Positions 33,249 through 45,795 are shown, counted from the stretch's first letter. The stretch is 64,000 nt of DNA from Endocalyx cinctus (GCA_001600455.1 BCKC01000008.1:186001-250000), one strand, 5' to 3'. The notes: generated from the letters alone by a model not told the origin. A program made the numbers and translations.

Positions 33249-34463
33249 ATGTGGTATTACGTAAAAATGCCGTGGGTATTCTGTGCTCCAGTAGCATGGC
33301 TTCTGCTTCAGTTTATTACTTTCCATATTACTCTAAATACCCCCAATGAGAACCTTCGAAAGTTTATGCTGCCCTTTCTTATAGGTTTCTCAGCATTATC
33401 ACTTATTACGAGTACGGTGTATAATACAGTTCCTTGGTTGACAAGCCTTTGGGCCCATGGGCTCCTGTTAAACACACTTCATATCATATCAATCTTATAT
33501 ATCGAGAAAATACCAAGCCCAAAGTCTCAAAACACGTGGAGTACCTCCATCCGGGCTACCTACGGTATCTGGATCAATCCTCAACTTCTCGAAACTAAGT
33601 CAGTTCAGGAAAACACGAAAAACACGAAATCTATCATCTATTCTGATCCTGAGGAAGTTCCCGTGACCACCTTTCTCTTTATTCGTCTTTCCAAACTTCC
33701 TGTATACTATTTCATAGACCAATATGTCCTTCCAGTCTTGTATTCTCAAGAAATCATAAAGTTAACAGCTCGAGACTTTGCTGATCCGGCCTTATTCACT
33801 CGATTAAGCTCCGTCACGACACGTGAGGTTCTTATTCGATCCTATACCGCAACCTGGTGGATATGGAAAAGCATCATTCTCCTAGACGGCGCTAACGTAA
33901 TCCTGGCATCGATCGGGATTCTCGTCAACGGCGATCTACCGAGTGATTGGCCCGCCCTCTTCGGCACTCCTCTTGACGCATGCGGCTTGAGGAACTTCTG
34001 GTCGCGCTTCTGGCATCGATTAGCTCTTAGGCCGTATAAAAATTACGCCAAAGCCGTATGCCGATGTCTAAACCTAAAACCGGGGTCAGTAGCATCTAAG
34101 ACAGGGATTGCTTTTATCATATTCTTCATATCAGGAATATGTCACGTTATCGCAAGCTGGCTCGAGGGGTCTCATGATCTGTTGGATAGCGAATGGTTCC
34201 TGCTCAACTTTTTAGCATGCTCTGCTGAGACTCTTACCTTGTCATCACTGAGGCTCCTTTCAACTCGGTTCGGATTTAAGCAAGAGTTGAGAATGATTGA
34301 GACCAGTTGGTTCGGATATGCAGTGGGTTATTGTTGGGTATTTTCATTCTTTTTCTGGAGTGTGCCGTTACTGGCATGGCCGCGACAGTATTCGGAAATG
34401 ACAAGAGCGGAAGTTTGGAGCTCTATCTTAGCGAAGATACATAATACACCTAAAAGCAAGTAG
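33249..34463 (+). CDS. Wax-synthase-like membrane O-acyltransferase
   Basis: Intronless, 404 aa, with about eight hydrophobic segments spread over the chain (for example WVFCAPVAWLLLQFITFHI near the N-terminus and FIIFFISGICHVIASW near 285-300). The motif FWSRFWHR at about 249-256, preceded by PALFGTPLDACGLRN, and the later ICHVIASW match the wax-synthase domain (PF13813) of the MBOAT-related family. Fungal members acetylate or acylate hydroxyls of terpenoids and other secondary metabolites at the ER membrane. No terpene cyclase or polyketide synthase is in the window, so the substrate cannot be inferred. The nearest tailoring enzyme is the P450 at 42831-44710, about 8 kb away and separated by homocitrate synthase, so a cluster is unlikely. 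Confidence 0.78.
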   Translation: MWYYVKMPWVFCAPVAWLLLQFITFHITLNTPNENLRKFMLPFLIGFSALSLITSTVYNTVPWLTSLWAHGLLLNTLHIISILYIEKIPSPKSQNTWSTSIRATYGIWINPQLLETKSVQENTKNTKSIIYSDPEEVPVTTFLFIRLSKLPVYYFIDQYVLPVLYSQEIIKLTARDFADPALFTRLSSVTTREVLIRSYTATWWIWKSIILLDGANVILASIGILVNGDLPSDWPALFGTPLDACGLRNFWSRFWHRLALRPYKNYAKAVCRCLNLKPGSVASKTGIAFIIFFISGICHVIASWLEGSHDLLDSEWFLLNFLACSAETLTLSSLRLLSTRFGFKQELRMIETSWFGYAVGYCWVFSFFFWSVPLLAWPRQYSEMTRAEVWSSILAKIHNTPKSK

Positions 34464-35622
34464 CTAGGTGGTGATAAAAATAGAGTCAACCATTATTGGC
34501 AAGCCCGGGTTCTCCTTCAACAAGACTGGTGCCACATGGTCGATTTTTGAAGGGGCTCGCTGTTCGATTAGAAAATACTAGGCGGCAAAAGAACCAATGC
34601 TCTTTTTCTCCTAGATAGTTACTTGCTAGTTGCGCGTATTGTCGACGCTACGAGTGGGGGAGTGATAAAAATAATCACGGCGATTGAACTAGGGCACCGC
34701 TAGACTAAAAAGTACCTATCATAACGTTAACTGCCGGTAGTAGGTATCTTGTTCTGAAGTCTTGCGACAATGGCTCATCTCAAAAAAAAAAAAAAAAAAA
34801 AAAAGCTATAATTGATCCGATTTTAAAGCTATCTTAACTGGGATAGGAACTTCATATAACCACGATTAACTATCTTATTATTATTATTTTTCTTCTTCGG
34901 TGCAGCACAAAGTATGTTATCGCTTGAGCATACTATAACAGTTAAGGTACGAATACTAATCAGAGTGAAATTAATAGTCCCATTGGATTTTCCAATAAAA
35001 TACCTAATAAGGCCCGTCCCATTCAGCCCATCGAGGCACAGGAAGCGGGCGCTTCTTGGCATGCCCCGTATTACTACCTTAACAGATAGGAACACCCTGG
35101 ACCAACACACCCACTACTGCAGCATGCTTACATCCACAGAAGTTTTTCCAATTTGGGGGCTGCCGTACACTGCCAAAAAGCGCGATTCTACCCTATGGAG
35201 TTCTTCAGTAAGACTCTCGTCCCTGAAGGGAAGAAATTCTACCAATGATATATTAGATGGTCCGCCCTAGGATAGCCTTAGGGCCTTTCGCAGCTGTTAA
35301 GGCCCCTGGCGTTTTTATCCTTCTTAAGTGGGACGATAGGATTGGCAGGGATCCGGAATGAGACGTGATGAGATAGAATTACTCTCAGTTCAGCTTATTC
35401 CGCTTAACTTCGATTTCTTTTAATCTTCTTTTTATTCCCTCTGATCGCTGGCTGATGCTACTGTTATTGTCGCTACTGCTGCTTCAATCTCAGTCCATCT
35501 CAGTTGATTGGAGATTTTCCCTTTTCCTTTTCTCAATTGATATCATAACTTTATTTAGACAATTCTTTTTTTGTATACACTCTCTTCGTAATAGTAATAT
35601 TTATTAAAGGAAAAGGGGAATA
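34464..35622. other. Intergenic with A23 tract
   Basis: A 23-base A run lies at 34782-34804. Open frames at 34829-35270 on both strands overlap and show no domain, so they are not listed as genes. TC-rich DNA just before 35623 is consistent with a promoter/leader. Confidence 0.5.
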
Positions 35623-36793
35623 ATGTCGGTCCTCGGGGCTCTGACGACGACATTTACTCCGAGCGCGACGAATTGCGCTTCTATACACCTTGCCTCCGAG
35701 AATGGTACATTATGGCTAGAGCAGGGGACCGTCAGCAGCTGCTTTCCGTCGAGTTATAATGGTCTCGATGGCAATTACTACTCTCCCGGCATTTGCCAGT
35801 CGGGATACACATACGCGTGCACAGCGGGCTATATCACCGAAGGGGTTACGGCAGCGACATGTTGCCCTACGTACGTTTTTTTTTTTTTTTTTTTTCTCTT
35901 TTCTATTTCTTCGCCTATCAGGTTTCCCTAGACGTTATATGACCAGAAGACTAATTTAAGAGTGGTGAATATACAGAGGGTTCGGGTGTCGTCGTGACCG
36001 CGGCACCGCCGACCCGAGGGCCTGCTCGTCCACCGTGTTATCCGATAGCTCGTACGTGATAGACGTGTTTTCGTACTCGGACTACGATTTCTCGATCAGT
36101 GAACGAGTAACCTCCAAGTTCTTTTCTGCCGGAGCCGTCGTCTTCGCCGAAGGACTCGCCGTGTTGAGAGCGGAGGATGACCCAACATGGAGCGGAGTCG
36201 CGGTGGCGGAGGCGACGACGACAACGACGAGCTCTAGTAGCAGCAGCAGCAGTAGCGGCACGACAGGCGCTACGTCGACGAGCTCGAGCAGTCCTGGCTC
36301 ATCCAGCGGTATACAATCCCCCACCGTGAATGCGGACACAGATGCGACCGCTACCGCCGAAGCGAGCAGCTCGGATATAAGCACGGCCGCGAAAGTGGGG
36401 ATAGGCGTCGGCGCCGCGCTGGGGACTATCTTCGTGGTGGGGGCTATAGCGGCGGCTATATTTTTACGGAAGAGGAAGACGAAGAAGGATGCTGGCGCCG
36501 GTGTCACCGCTGTTGCCGCCGGTGGCGTTCAACCGATGCCGCCGTACGCAGGCAGCGGAACGTCGCCGCCATCCTCGAGCATGATGATGAACCCGAATCA
36601 TCAGTGGGCGCAGTGGGCGCATCAACCCGCTGCTCCGTCGCAATCGAGCTCGACGCCGGATTACTTGGTGCCGACGCAGCAGTGGGTGGCTCAGCACTCG
36701 TATTACGCATCAAACGAGCTGGACAGTCAGAGGTCTCCGTCCGAGGTGAGCGGTCACTCGCGGCCGGCGGAGTTGCTGGGGTCACGGCCTTGA
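35623..36793 (+). CDS. Single-pass surface protein with Cys-rich ectodomain and Ser/Thr stalk
   Basis: Exons 35623-35870 and 35977-36793 (106-nt intron, phase 2, containing a T20 tract) give 354 aa. The N-terminal part (to about 105) holds paired cysteines: ATNCASIH, SSCFPSSY, PGICQSGYTYACTAGY, ATCCPTGFGCRRD, RACSS. A Ser/Thr/Gly-rich stalk (about 155-200) precedes a transmembrane helix at about 220-245 (VGIGVGAALGTIFVVGAIAA) stopped by RKRKTKK. The cytoplasmic tail is rich in Pro, Ser and Gln (HQWAQWAHQPAAPSQ) and ends near ELDSQRSPSE and ELLGSRP. This layout is common in Pezizomycotina wall-sensing or adhesion-type proteins. No cleavable signal peptide is evident, so insertion would use the internal helix. 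Confidence 0.75.
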
Positions 36794-39221
36794 AGTGCTT
36801 TTCGTGGGAAGATGAAGAAGAAAGAAATAGTTGCCAAGAAAAGGAATCATGCCACGCGGCGCGGGATATTAGTACGGTCATTATTTTCTTTTTTCCCCCC
36901 TTAGAGATTAAGTTCACAGCAGTGGCTTGCATCGAGCAGTTTCGGAGAACACGTTTAGTGAGAAGTCATGTTTACCACTCGTAACTAGATTTAGATTATA
37001 CAATATACCCTTTTGATACCCCAATTATTAGCTCATATCCGGGTTGTTACCAGTGTTAAGGTGCATGAAAAAAATGCTAGCTGTCCCTTTTGACAGCGGC
37101 ATGTGCCGAATCCAAACGTCGAGTATTCGTCTGGATGCAAGATTACTCGGTAGTTATGTCCATTTAGGAACCAATACTCCTGACAAAAAGTTCTCGCTGA
37201 GATACACCCGCCACTGTGCACCTCTTAAGACAGAGTTTCACTAGCAAGTTTACTGGTAGAAATCAGACATATGTAAGATATTATTACAGATCTGAACTTT
37301 CTCGATGACATCATAACTAATGACTCTGCCCACGAGACCCCCGATCTGGAGTTTCAATATGAATTCTTATCTCAGGGCTTATTACGTTTAGAATTATCGA
37401 GATTTATACCCAAAGGAAAAAGAAGTGACATCCAAGAGTCTCATATAAGTAACTCTCACTGAAAATACGAAGTACTGGACATGTCTCGTTTAATATCTTT
37501 AGCCTCGCGCATAACTCCTTTAAATACGGAGAAGCAAGTTGCGTCCCAGCATCTGTAAACATCAGCGACTTAAAGCGACCCATGTTTAGTTTACCAAAGG
37601 CAAGCATGACACGGTATAAACGACCACATGTAACCGAATGACAGGATACAGGGGAGTTTCCTTTCCTGGAGGCAAGTGAAAGCGACGGGCAATAATCAAG
37701 CTTAATGGGTGTCCCAACGTCGAGTAGCAGCGATTATAAGCAGCCGACGTCCATTTAGGGTTACCTATCCATTAATGTAAGTCTGAACCCGGTAGCTTTT
37801 ATCAAATTTTACTGGTGGTCTACTTGCCGGTTCATTTTTTTACTAATCCATATGTTCAATCAACTTTCCCACTGGGTTTTACACTCCCATCCTACGCCAA
37901 GCCCCCATGCCCCCGTAGGACTCCCACGGGGATATGGTAAGTCCCACGGGGTCCCCGTGGAAGTTGAAAAAAAAAAAATAATAATAATCGCTATCCAAAT
38001 TTTTTGTCTTTACAACTAATTATATTCTTTTCCCATAGGAAGGGCGCGGGGTCCCACGGGGCCCCATTGTAAAACCCAATAAATTCCCACTATTAATGCC
38101 GTTGTAAACTCCCGGGACCCTTCAAGAAACTCGTTATAAATATTGCACTAGATCAACTTAATGATAGTAAGCGCAACAAGACATTCTCGTAGCTACAATA
38201 CGTAGCTTCTCACGCTCGATATCATATTTATCGGTTTACCTGTTTACGTCCACGTTGTATTACAGAGCACTCAGGCAATAGAACGTCCCTAGAAGCTTGG
38301 GGTAGTGGCTAAGTGTGACCACTGACTAGGCTGTTTGATTACGAATGCTATGAAGAAGCTTGGCTGTACGGAGTATTTGCAAGTAGCCAAATCGAAGATT
38401 TGTACACGGTCGGGTTAGTACTGTAGTACTGTGTCGTATAGCTGAAGATCGGAATTGTTAGCTGCATTTACAGCGCGTTCATTGAGTACCACGATGCGTC
38501 AGTGCCGCTATACACTCGGAGCTAACATGAAAAAATTAGTGTGCATTACAGGCCTTTGAACCGACGTCGGAGACAAGTTTAGCGGGGCAGACTTTTTCTG
38601 TGCGTCATTCAGGGAAAAAATTGCTGAATTGCCAATTTATGATTGGCTACGTCAACTTTCCAGGGTTCCCACCCTGACTTTAGGACCCACCTGAGTATTT
38701 ACCACAAAATATTCGAATTTGTATACGCATACGCAGTACGGAGTACTACTGTACTATATCGTACAGCACTTATGTACACATTTGTATACTAGAACAACTA
38801 TCTGCCCTTCTCAACTTGCTTTACTTCGACTAGGGATTGACCTTGCATTCAACAAAGTATTCTAACCTAGACCATATTTGTATTCTGACTCTTGTGGCAA
38901 GTTAAACGGTGGAGATCCTTAGTCAGAATTTTAGTAGCTGGTTATTTTCTGGGTGGTGGGGACGGACTGAATGTCTCCTCTTTTACTTCTACAACAACAA
39001 TAACAATACAAGAAGAATTTGACCCTCAATTCTCTCTGCGTCATTCTCTCGTGTCATTATACTTGTCTTGACTTGTCCTTCAGCCACGAATAACTCAGTC
39101 TCGACCATAGACTACCCTCGAATATCCTACCTCCGAACACTCCCCACCTTCGAACCATCTCGCACGCGATCCAACCACTTCAAACGTCGAATCCGAGCTC
39201 GTGAGCACCCAATTCGTCACC
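36794..39221. other. Intergenic containing the longer MITE-like copy
   Basis: No gene is supported. It holds the element at 37873-38078 and two GTACGGAGTA words at 38366-38375 and 38736-38746. The final 250 bp are CT/AAC-rich, typical of the homocitrate synthase promoter and leader. Confidence 0.5.
37873..38078. mobile_element. MITE-like element, long copy
   Basis: About 206 bp bounded by inverted words: TGGGTTTTACACTCCCA at the left and, in reverse complement, TTGGGTTTTACAATGGGG at the right. Internally it has repeated GTCCCACGGGG and CCCCGTGG blocks around an A12 run. The left part is homologous to the element at 30453-30540. No coding capacity; a non-autonomous DNA element is the likeliest class. 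Confidence 0.55.
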
Positions 39222-41411
39222 ATGTGCGGTACTGAGAATGGAACGGCCGGTGTAGCGCCGCACCCGGCTCAGAACACCAACCCGGCCACGTCTGTGTACA
39301 GCCAAGCTCAAGACTACCTGAGCAACACGGGCAGATATAAGTAAGTCTATCGTACAGATTTGGTGATCTCAAACGCTGACAAAATGTAGGATTATCGAAA
39401 GTATGTTAGGCTTCCGGAACCCGTCTTCCAGGGTCACGTTAACGTGGAAACTCTAGGCACTTTGAGAGAAGGCGAGCAATTCGCGAACGCCTTCTTCACA
39501 ACCGAGAACAAGATCAAGATCGCGACGATGCTCAGCGAATTCGGCGTGGACTATTTGGAGTTGACGAGCCCGGTCTCTTCGCCTCAGTCGTACGAGGACT
39601 GCAAGACCATCTGTAATCTTGGCCTCAAGGTCGGTACTTACTAACAGGCCGTGTGCTTGCACTGATCACTAATACTTCACGACAGGCCAAGATTCTTACG
39701 CACGTCAGGTGTAATATGGAGGACGCCAAGAAGGCTGTCGAGTGTGGTGTCGATGGCGTCGATCTTGTCATCGGAACCTCTAGCTTCTTGCGCGAGTATA
39801 GCCACGGAAAGAGCATGGAAATGATCCAGAAGTCGGCACTCGAGGTTATCGAATACGTCAAGTCGTAAGTCGCGCTCAATCTTTGCTTGTGGCCGAACAG
39901 GAAACTTACTAGCGCAACAGCCAGGGAGTCGAAGTACGCTTCTCGTCCGAAGACTCGTTCCGATCCGATCTTGTCGACATCCTTACCCTCTACAAGGCCG
40001 TGTAAGAAATTCACCCTAAGAGTTATGCGGTAACATAGTCACTAAAAGCAATCTAGTGACAAAGCTGGAGTAAACCGAGTCGGTGTCGCCGATACTGTCG
40101 GAGGAGCTACTCCGCGAATGGTCTATGATCTCGTTCGGACGCTCCGAGGTTAGTCATTCTATACCGAAGAAAACCGTTCCACAAACGCGCGCGCTAACAA
40201 TTTACAGGTGTGGTGGGCTGTGATATCGGTGTGTTTCGTACCTTTTTCCTTTCACGCCGCTCCACTAACAATCTGTAGAAACCCATTTCCACGACGACAC
40301 TGGCTGCGCCGTAGCGTAAGATAGACCTCCTTCATAAACAAGTGACAACAGACTTACAAGCTCGATAGGAACGCCTTCACAGCCCTCGAGGCAGGTGCCA
40401 CGCACGTCGACACTAGTGTACTCGGAATCGGCGAACGTGAGTTGCCTATCCTTCAACCTCGACGATTGCCCTGCTAACTTACTTGCGACTTCGTAGGAAA
40501 CGGCATTACCCCACTGTAAGTATCTGCCGTACGAGCTCTGAAACTTAACTAACGGCATTGTTAAGTGGTGCATTGATGGCTCGCATGGTTGTGACGGCCC
40601 CCGAGTATACCAAGGCTAAGTATAAGTTGCCTATGCTCAAGGAGATCGACGAATACGTCGCGAGTGTTGTCGAAGTGAACATTCCCGTAAGTATCTTTGA
40701 GCAATGCATTCTACATGTTGTAAGGAAAAGGCTAACGTGTTTAAAGTTCTCGAATCCTATCACTGGATTTTGCGCGTTCACGCATAAGGCTGGAATTCAC
40801 GCTAAAGGTAGAGATAGAATGGTCATTTGTTTTTGTCATAATATTAGTACTAAACTTTTACAGCTATTCTCGCGAATCCATCCACTTACGAGGTAAGTCT
40901 CCTCTCTTATTATATACTTACTGCTCAATTGCTAACACTTCACAGATTATTGACCCTACGCTATTTGGACGTACGATTTCCCCCTTTCTACCTCTGACGG
41001 CCTTGTCCCGTGGCAGCTAATTTTTTTAGTGACTCGCTACGTTTCGATTACCTCGAGAATTACTGGTTGGAATGCGGTTAAATCTCGAATTAACCAGTTA
41101 ACGTTAGACGGTTTCTCGGATGACGACGTCAAGGCTGTGTATGTTTCTTACTACCTCACGGTGACTGCGGGCGGTAGGATTATGTCATTGAGTAAACATT
41201 GCGCTAACGTGTTGGGAACAGGACTGCCAAGATCAAGCAGTTGGCCGACAGTAAGTATTCTTTATTGATCCATTATTTCAGTCGAAAATCTAACGGTTGT
41301 GCTCTTTTAGTCCGGCCACTTGCTATCGACGATGCCGACTCGATTATTCACGCGCATCATCTCAGCCTCAAGGGAAAGGGCGAGAAGAAGGAGGAGGAAG
41401 CGACTGCTTGA
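39222..41411 (+). CDS. LYS20: Homocitrate synthase (alpha-aminoadipate lysine pathway)
   Basis: Condenses acetyl-CoA with 2-oxoglutarate to homocitrate, the committed step of fungal lysine synthesis. Seventeen exons: 39222-39340, 39390-39400, 39457-39629, 39686-39864, 39921-40001, 40057-40148, 40208-40228, 40279-40315, 40369-40436, 40497-40515, 40566-40686, 40747-40807, 40864-40892, 40946-40970, 41030-41138, 41222-41250, 41311-41411. The phases agree throughout and give 424 aa. The HMGL/DRE-TIM core is clear: [42 protein letters not shown], a [13 protein letters not shown] metal-site motif, GIGERNGITPLGALMAR and [14 protein letters not shown]. The C-terminus ends in a Lys/Glu tail ([13 protein letters not shown]). 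The 11-nt exon 2 and the 19- and 21-nt exons are unusually small. All introns are GT-AG, about 48-90 nt. LYS20 versus LYS21 cannot be separated. Confidence 0.92.
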
Positions 41412-42830
41412 GCTAGACCATAGCGGACGGGAGTTTGGAAAATAAAAATGCATATCAAATTAGGTAGGGGTTAGCGTAATCAATAAAAAGCAACCCTTCA
41501 TTTCTCAAGCTCAACCTTCGGGTTTATCCCCACGATAAGCTCTGGGCAGCGAGAATGAAGGAGTCACGGATGTTTATCGTATGTCTCACCCTCGCCAACC
41601 TTTCAAGACTGCATGTTCCAGAAGATGGATAGTGGAGAATCATCGCTATCGGGAAAAGGAGACATCGCGAGTTGATATTAGGAGGGGTCACCTAGCGGGT
41701 CATTACTAACAAAATCAGAAGGCGGTTCTCGCTGCACCATATCTTAGATTGGGTGGTTCGAACCAGCAATCTAATTGCGCGCCGTTTTTGGTGTCATCAC
41801 ATACCATTCATCAGCCTAGAAAATAAAAAATATGAACATTTGTGTACACATGCCTGAGTCTGGGACCTGGAGCTGGGTGGGCGGCACACAGTATTACAAA
41901 CCGCATCACTTTTACTGTATGGCTGCCCTGAATAAGATGCAACCTTGGAACTTTCTTTGGACTTAGTTGCATCCATTATGCATATTGACAATGTCCAACG
42001 TACGACTACCCCGCCATCCGTGAGCCATCAGTATCCAGAAATCTGCATCGAGCAATCTGCACCCAATAACTATGTGATATGCATCCACTCGAGCAGTAGG
42101 TAACCTTGAGTGGACCCAAATTTGACAGTTAATATGCAAGGTACAGTACCCGATTGTGGTATACAGTGCCCTCAGGTCTGTCTATATGTAAGGTTGATTA
42201 ATACATCCCTAAAATCTACTCTCCAAGCTTCTTCAAAATCGTCACTCGTCCAGATTAATAGCTACAAATAAAATTAGATCTTCTCGTAATAAGTAAGTTT
42301 TAGAGGGTTCACTAGAAAACCCAATAGTTGGAAATTCTCTTAGCAGTGTACTGTTCCGTTTTCAATGGGCCCGGCAGCCTCGGAATCTTAAGCTCGTAGA
42401 TAGTGGAGTTACCCAACTTAATTCAGACTTCATTCAGCCCAAAGGCATTTCTTATGCTTGTATAATCGAATCGATTAGGTGTCTATGTATGATTACTTTT
42501 ATCATCCTTCCGTCATGCCAGCATTTTCCGTCAGCAATGGAGGTAAAAGATGAAATTCATGTAATTATTTTTTCAAACTCATGGCAGGTTGCATGTATCT
42601 AGGTTAAATCAATTCTACATGTATCAACCATTCTAATAGCACCTTACAATTAAGATAACGGTCTGGATACTATATTAAATATCCATTTGCATTTACGTAT
42701 ACGTCGTACAACCCATCATGTCGAGATTACTCGCCGTGGGGTAAAGAACCACCAACCTGGGAGCCATCGAAAGCCAGAATCCCTGCTCCCCCCTTTTTTC
42801 AGGGTCAAATGAGTGACTAAGCGTCATCAT
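41412..42830. other. Intergenic between convergent genes
   Basis: 3' regions of homocitrate synthase (plus) and of the P450 (minus). A GGTTCGAACC word at about 41757 looks like a T-loop, but no tRNA fold surrounds it. No gene is supported. Confidence 0.5.
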
Positions 42831-44710
42831 TCACACCGTAGCTTCGGACACGTTGACCCAAAAATCGCTGATCAGAAACGTTGTGTACCCTATTCGCGTC
42901 CACGGTTGTTCCGGATTTGCAATCTGAAAATCGAAGTTTCTGAACAACTGTGGGAGAGAAATAATAACGTTAGCAAGCTTCGCAGTCGCCGTACTTCAAC
43001 ACTCGTGGATATAGAAAGAAAAATATACGAAAACACTCGTACCTCGACGAATATCTTATTCATCTCAATCTGCGCGAGCGCCTTTCCGAGACACATGAAC
43101 CTCCCGTAACCGAACGCGAAATCAACCGTCTTCGCCATGCGCGCCGTGTCCTTATCCGAATCCTCGAGGAACCTCTCCGGACGAAACATATCGGCGTCGG
43201 AACCGAAAACGTCCGGGTTCCGCATGACGCTGTGAAAATTGGGGTACACCTCCGTACCTTCCGGAACCTTGACGCCGCAGATCTCGTCGCCGCCGGCGGG
43301 AACCCTCTTGGGAAACCCGAAGCCGAGAGGCACCATGAGCCGGAGGCCCTCGAGCAGGATCGCTTGCATAAACGGCAGCTTCTTGGCCTCCTCGTTGGTC
43401 ACGGGGGACGAGATCCGCCCCGACGCGATCCCTTCGCGGATCTCCCGCTTCGCTCGCGCGTATGCCGGTGGGGAGGAGATTAGGAGGAGGAGTAGCCCCC
43501 GGATCGTCGTCACCGAGGTTTCGGTCCCGGCTGGCATCTGCAGGGAGAGGTCTAGCTGGCATTCTAAGGGGGATAACCCGTTCCTGATCCATTCTCCCTA
43601 ATTAGATGTATTAGAAAAGAAGTATTTAGTGTTTTTTTTTTTTTTTTTAATCATTATGATTTCGAATTTCTAATATTTTTCATGTGCAGAAGGTGAGAAA
43701 CTCAGGGGGGGAAAGATATAGACGTGTTAGATGGAATCCGACTTTACGTACCAGCATGTCAGCTTGTCTATCGGTTTTCCCCTGCTTCTTTTCTTCAAAC
43801 CGTTCCTCAACTAACTCCTTAAGGACTCTAAAGAAGATCCAACGTATTGCTTCATTAGTAATGCGAGCGAATCAAGCAGCGACAATAATTAAGAAATGGG
43901 ATTCAAGGATTATCATCGTGTGACTTACCCTAAATACTTCCCGAGACCAGCCTTATCCGTAGTCTTCGGACCGAAGAGACTAGTGAACCGCTTCGACAGG
44001 AACAGCCTGGCCAGAGGCGGGAAAACGCCGATCATGTGAACAGTCGGCAGCCAAATATCGGTAGTCTCTAGATACCCGAAATGGTCCTTGTCGTCCTTCA
44101 AATCATTCCAGGGAGCGCCGAACCCGGCTCGAGTAATCAGGTCGACCTGGAAGTACGAGAGTACCCTGCCGATATCCATCCTGGCTCGTCCGTCCGCGAT
44201 CCTCTCCCGCACGTTGGTCACGAGCGCGGCGATCGACACGTCGACGCTGCTCTCGAGGTTCATCAGCCCCCTCCCGGCGAACCCGGCAGCCAGCTTCGCC
44301 TTGCGCTTATCGTGCTTGGCCGTATCCGGCTCGGAGATGATGTTATCGCCGCGAAAGTCGATGCGCATGCTCTTGTACCAGGCGCCCCGGGCGTACGTCG
44401 ACCGGGCCCCGTTCACGCGCAGCAGGGCCTCGGGCTCGTAGATGGCGATCGCGTCCGGGCCGATCCTCATCACTTCGCCGTATTTTTTTTGCTCGGCGCC
44501 CATGATGCGGTAGACGTTCCCCGTCGAGAGGACGCGGAGAATCCACAGGTGGGAAAAGGAGGCGAGGAAGGGTCCCGGGATGTGCCGCAGCTTACGCCAG
44601 GCTAGGATGGAGCTGAGGACGTACCATGAAGTCGTTAGGAGGAGGGCGCCCAGGGCTAGGTATCCCGGGGTTAGGAACCCTAATACGTCTTTGGTGATTA
44701 CTGATTCCAT
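42831..44710 (-). CDS. Cytochrome P450 monooxygenase
   Basis: Exons 44710-43929, 43827-43752, 43597-43043 and 42947-42831 give 509 aa, the standard length; all introns are GT-AG and phases agree. The N-terminal membrane anchor (about 15-35) is followed by a Pro-rich hinge (RHIPGPFLASF). The I-helix oxygen motif AGTET is at 309-313, ExxR (EGLR) at 369-372, PERF at 426-429 and the heme loop FGYGRFMCLG with Cys455. Style and the N-terminal pattern (MRIGPDAIAI, ARSTYARGAWY, HDKRKAKLAAGF) resemble the pisatin-demethylase/benzoate-hydroxylase-like fungal clade. This is an ER enzyme requiring NADPH-P450 reductase. Intron 2 contains a T17 tract. No partner genes are adjacent, so the substrate is unknown. 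Confidence 0.9.
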
Positions 44711-45795
44711 CTTTCTTGAAAATAGAGAAATGATATCACGAAATTCCAATATCACAGATCAAAAATAATATCCTAAGAATATGTACAGAAAGATGGATAA
44801 TGTGAGGTTTGTTTGATACGTAAGACGAGATCGTCCACCAGAGTGCGGAGAAAGATGAAGATATTATACTCTCTCAATACATACGTATTTGTCCTTCATT
44901 AGTTACCAATATACCTCAAGAATTTCAGCGATCATCTTATTGGAGGAATCGTATTGATCACTTGAACGGTGTGTAAAGTGCAACCATGACGGCGCATAAG
45001 AACCTCTCCTGCATACTCTGGTTAAGAACACCAAGGTAATACATACCGATCTAAGTGATAATATTATAAAGTAATACCATATTATCATGGTATATGATTG
45101 ATCGCTCAGAGCCTTATCAAGATGTTGCAGTCGCTAAGGTAATTAGTATGCTGCCTGAAATGGCGGGTAACCTTAGCATCGACGCCGAGTTCTGGTATTA
45201 TAGCACGGCATATCGATCGCCAACGGGACACAACCCCACAAAATTCATCAAATCTTACTAAAACTCGTCATCTTGTGTAACATGAAAACCCTTCCTCACC
45301 TATAACAGGACATCACTGAGACCTTGTGGCGGGGTTTGGGGTAGGACAAGAGAGAAACGGAATCCCAAGACAATCGGTCACCGTTTTATTCGCTATCACG
45401 GGAACTGAACGAATCGACGAGAGAAGCCAACAGTCTCCCTGCCCTATTGGGTGTGAATGATTGAATAGTTATGCATGGATGATAAAGTGTGATTCATGCG
45501 CATCTGTGGTAATTAATCTAGATCAGTCTCACACGACCATTACTAGTCAATAGCCACATCTCCTTTCCCTACTTCTGCTCCCCTGTTGACTTGACGAGTC
45601 AATCTCCTCTCGTTTCCTAAACAATAAACCCAGTGTCCCTTATTTGATATGTATGGGTAGGTATAACTAGTATTGGGTTTCATCGGTTAACTATAAAGAG
45701 AAGATTATCCAAAAAAAGAATATATACACGAATAGAATAAAAGTTTTCATGGGGTTCTTAACGTGACGTTTTTTTTTTTTTTTTTTTTTCCTTTC
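44711..45795. other. Intergenic with T21 tract
   Basis: Upstream DNA of the P450 and downstream DNA of the glucanase. A T21 run at 45769-45789 and an ambiguous base at 45800 abut the glucanase stop codon. No gene is supported. Confidence 0.5.

Noticed and set aside
34829..35270. Overlapping open frames on both strands after an A23 tract
   Set aside because: No domain, no signal peptide and no splice support.
41750..41790. tRNA-like GGTTCGAACC T-loop
   Set aside because: No matching acceptor, D or anticodon stems on either strand.
43152..43601. 146-codon minus-strand and 120-codon plus-strand frames
   Set aside because: Both overlap exon 3 of the P450, which carries the ExxR and heme motifs in its own frame.
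44081..44605. 174-codon plus-strand frame
   Set aside because: Antisense to P450 exon 1; no homology or start context.
33249..44710. Secondary-metabolite cluster made of the acyltransferase and the P450
   Set aside because: Homocitrate synthase and about 8 kb lie between them, and no backbone synthase is visible.
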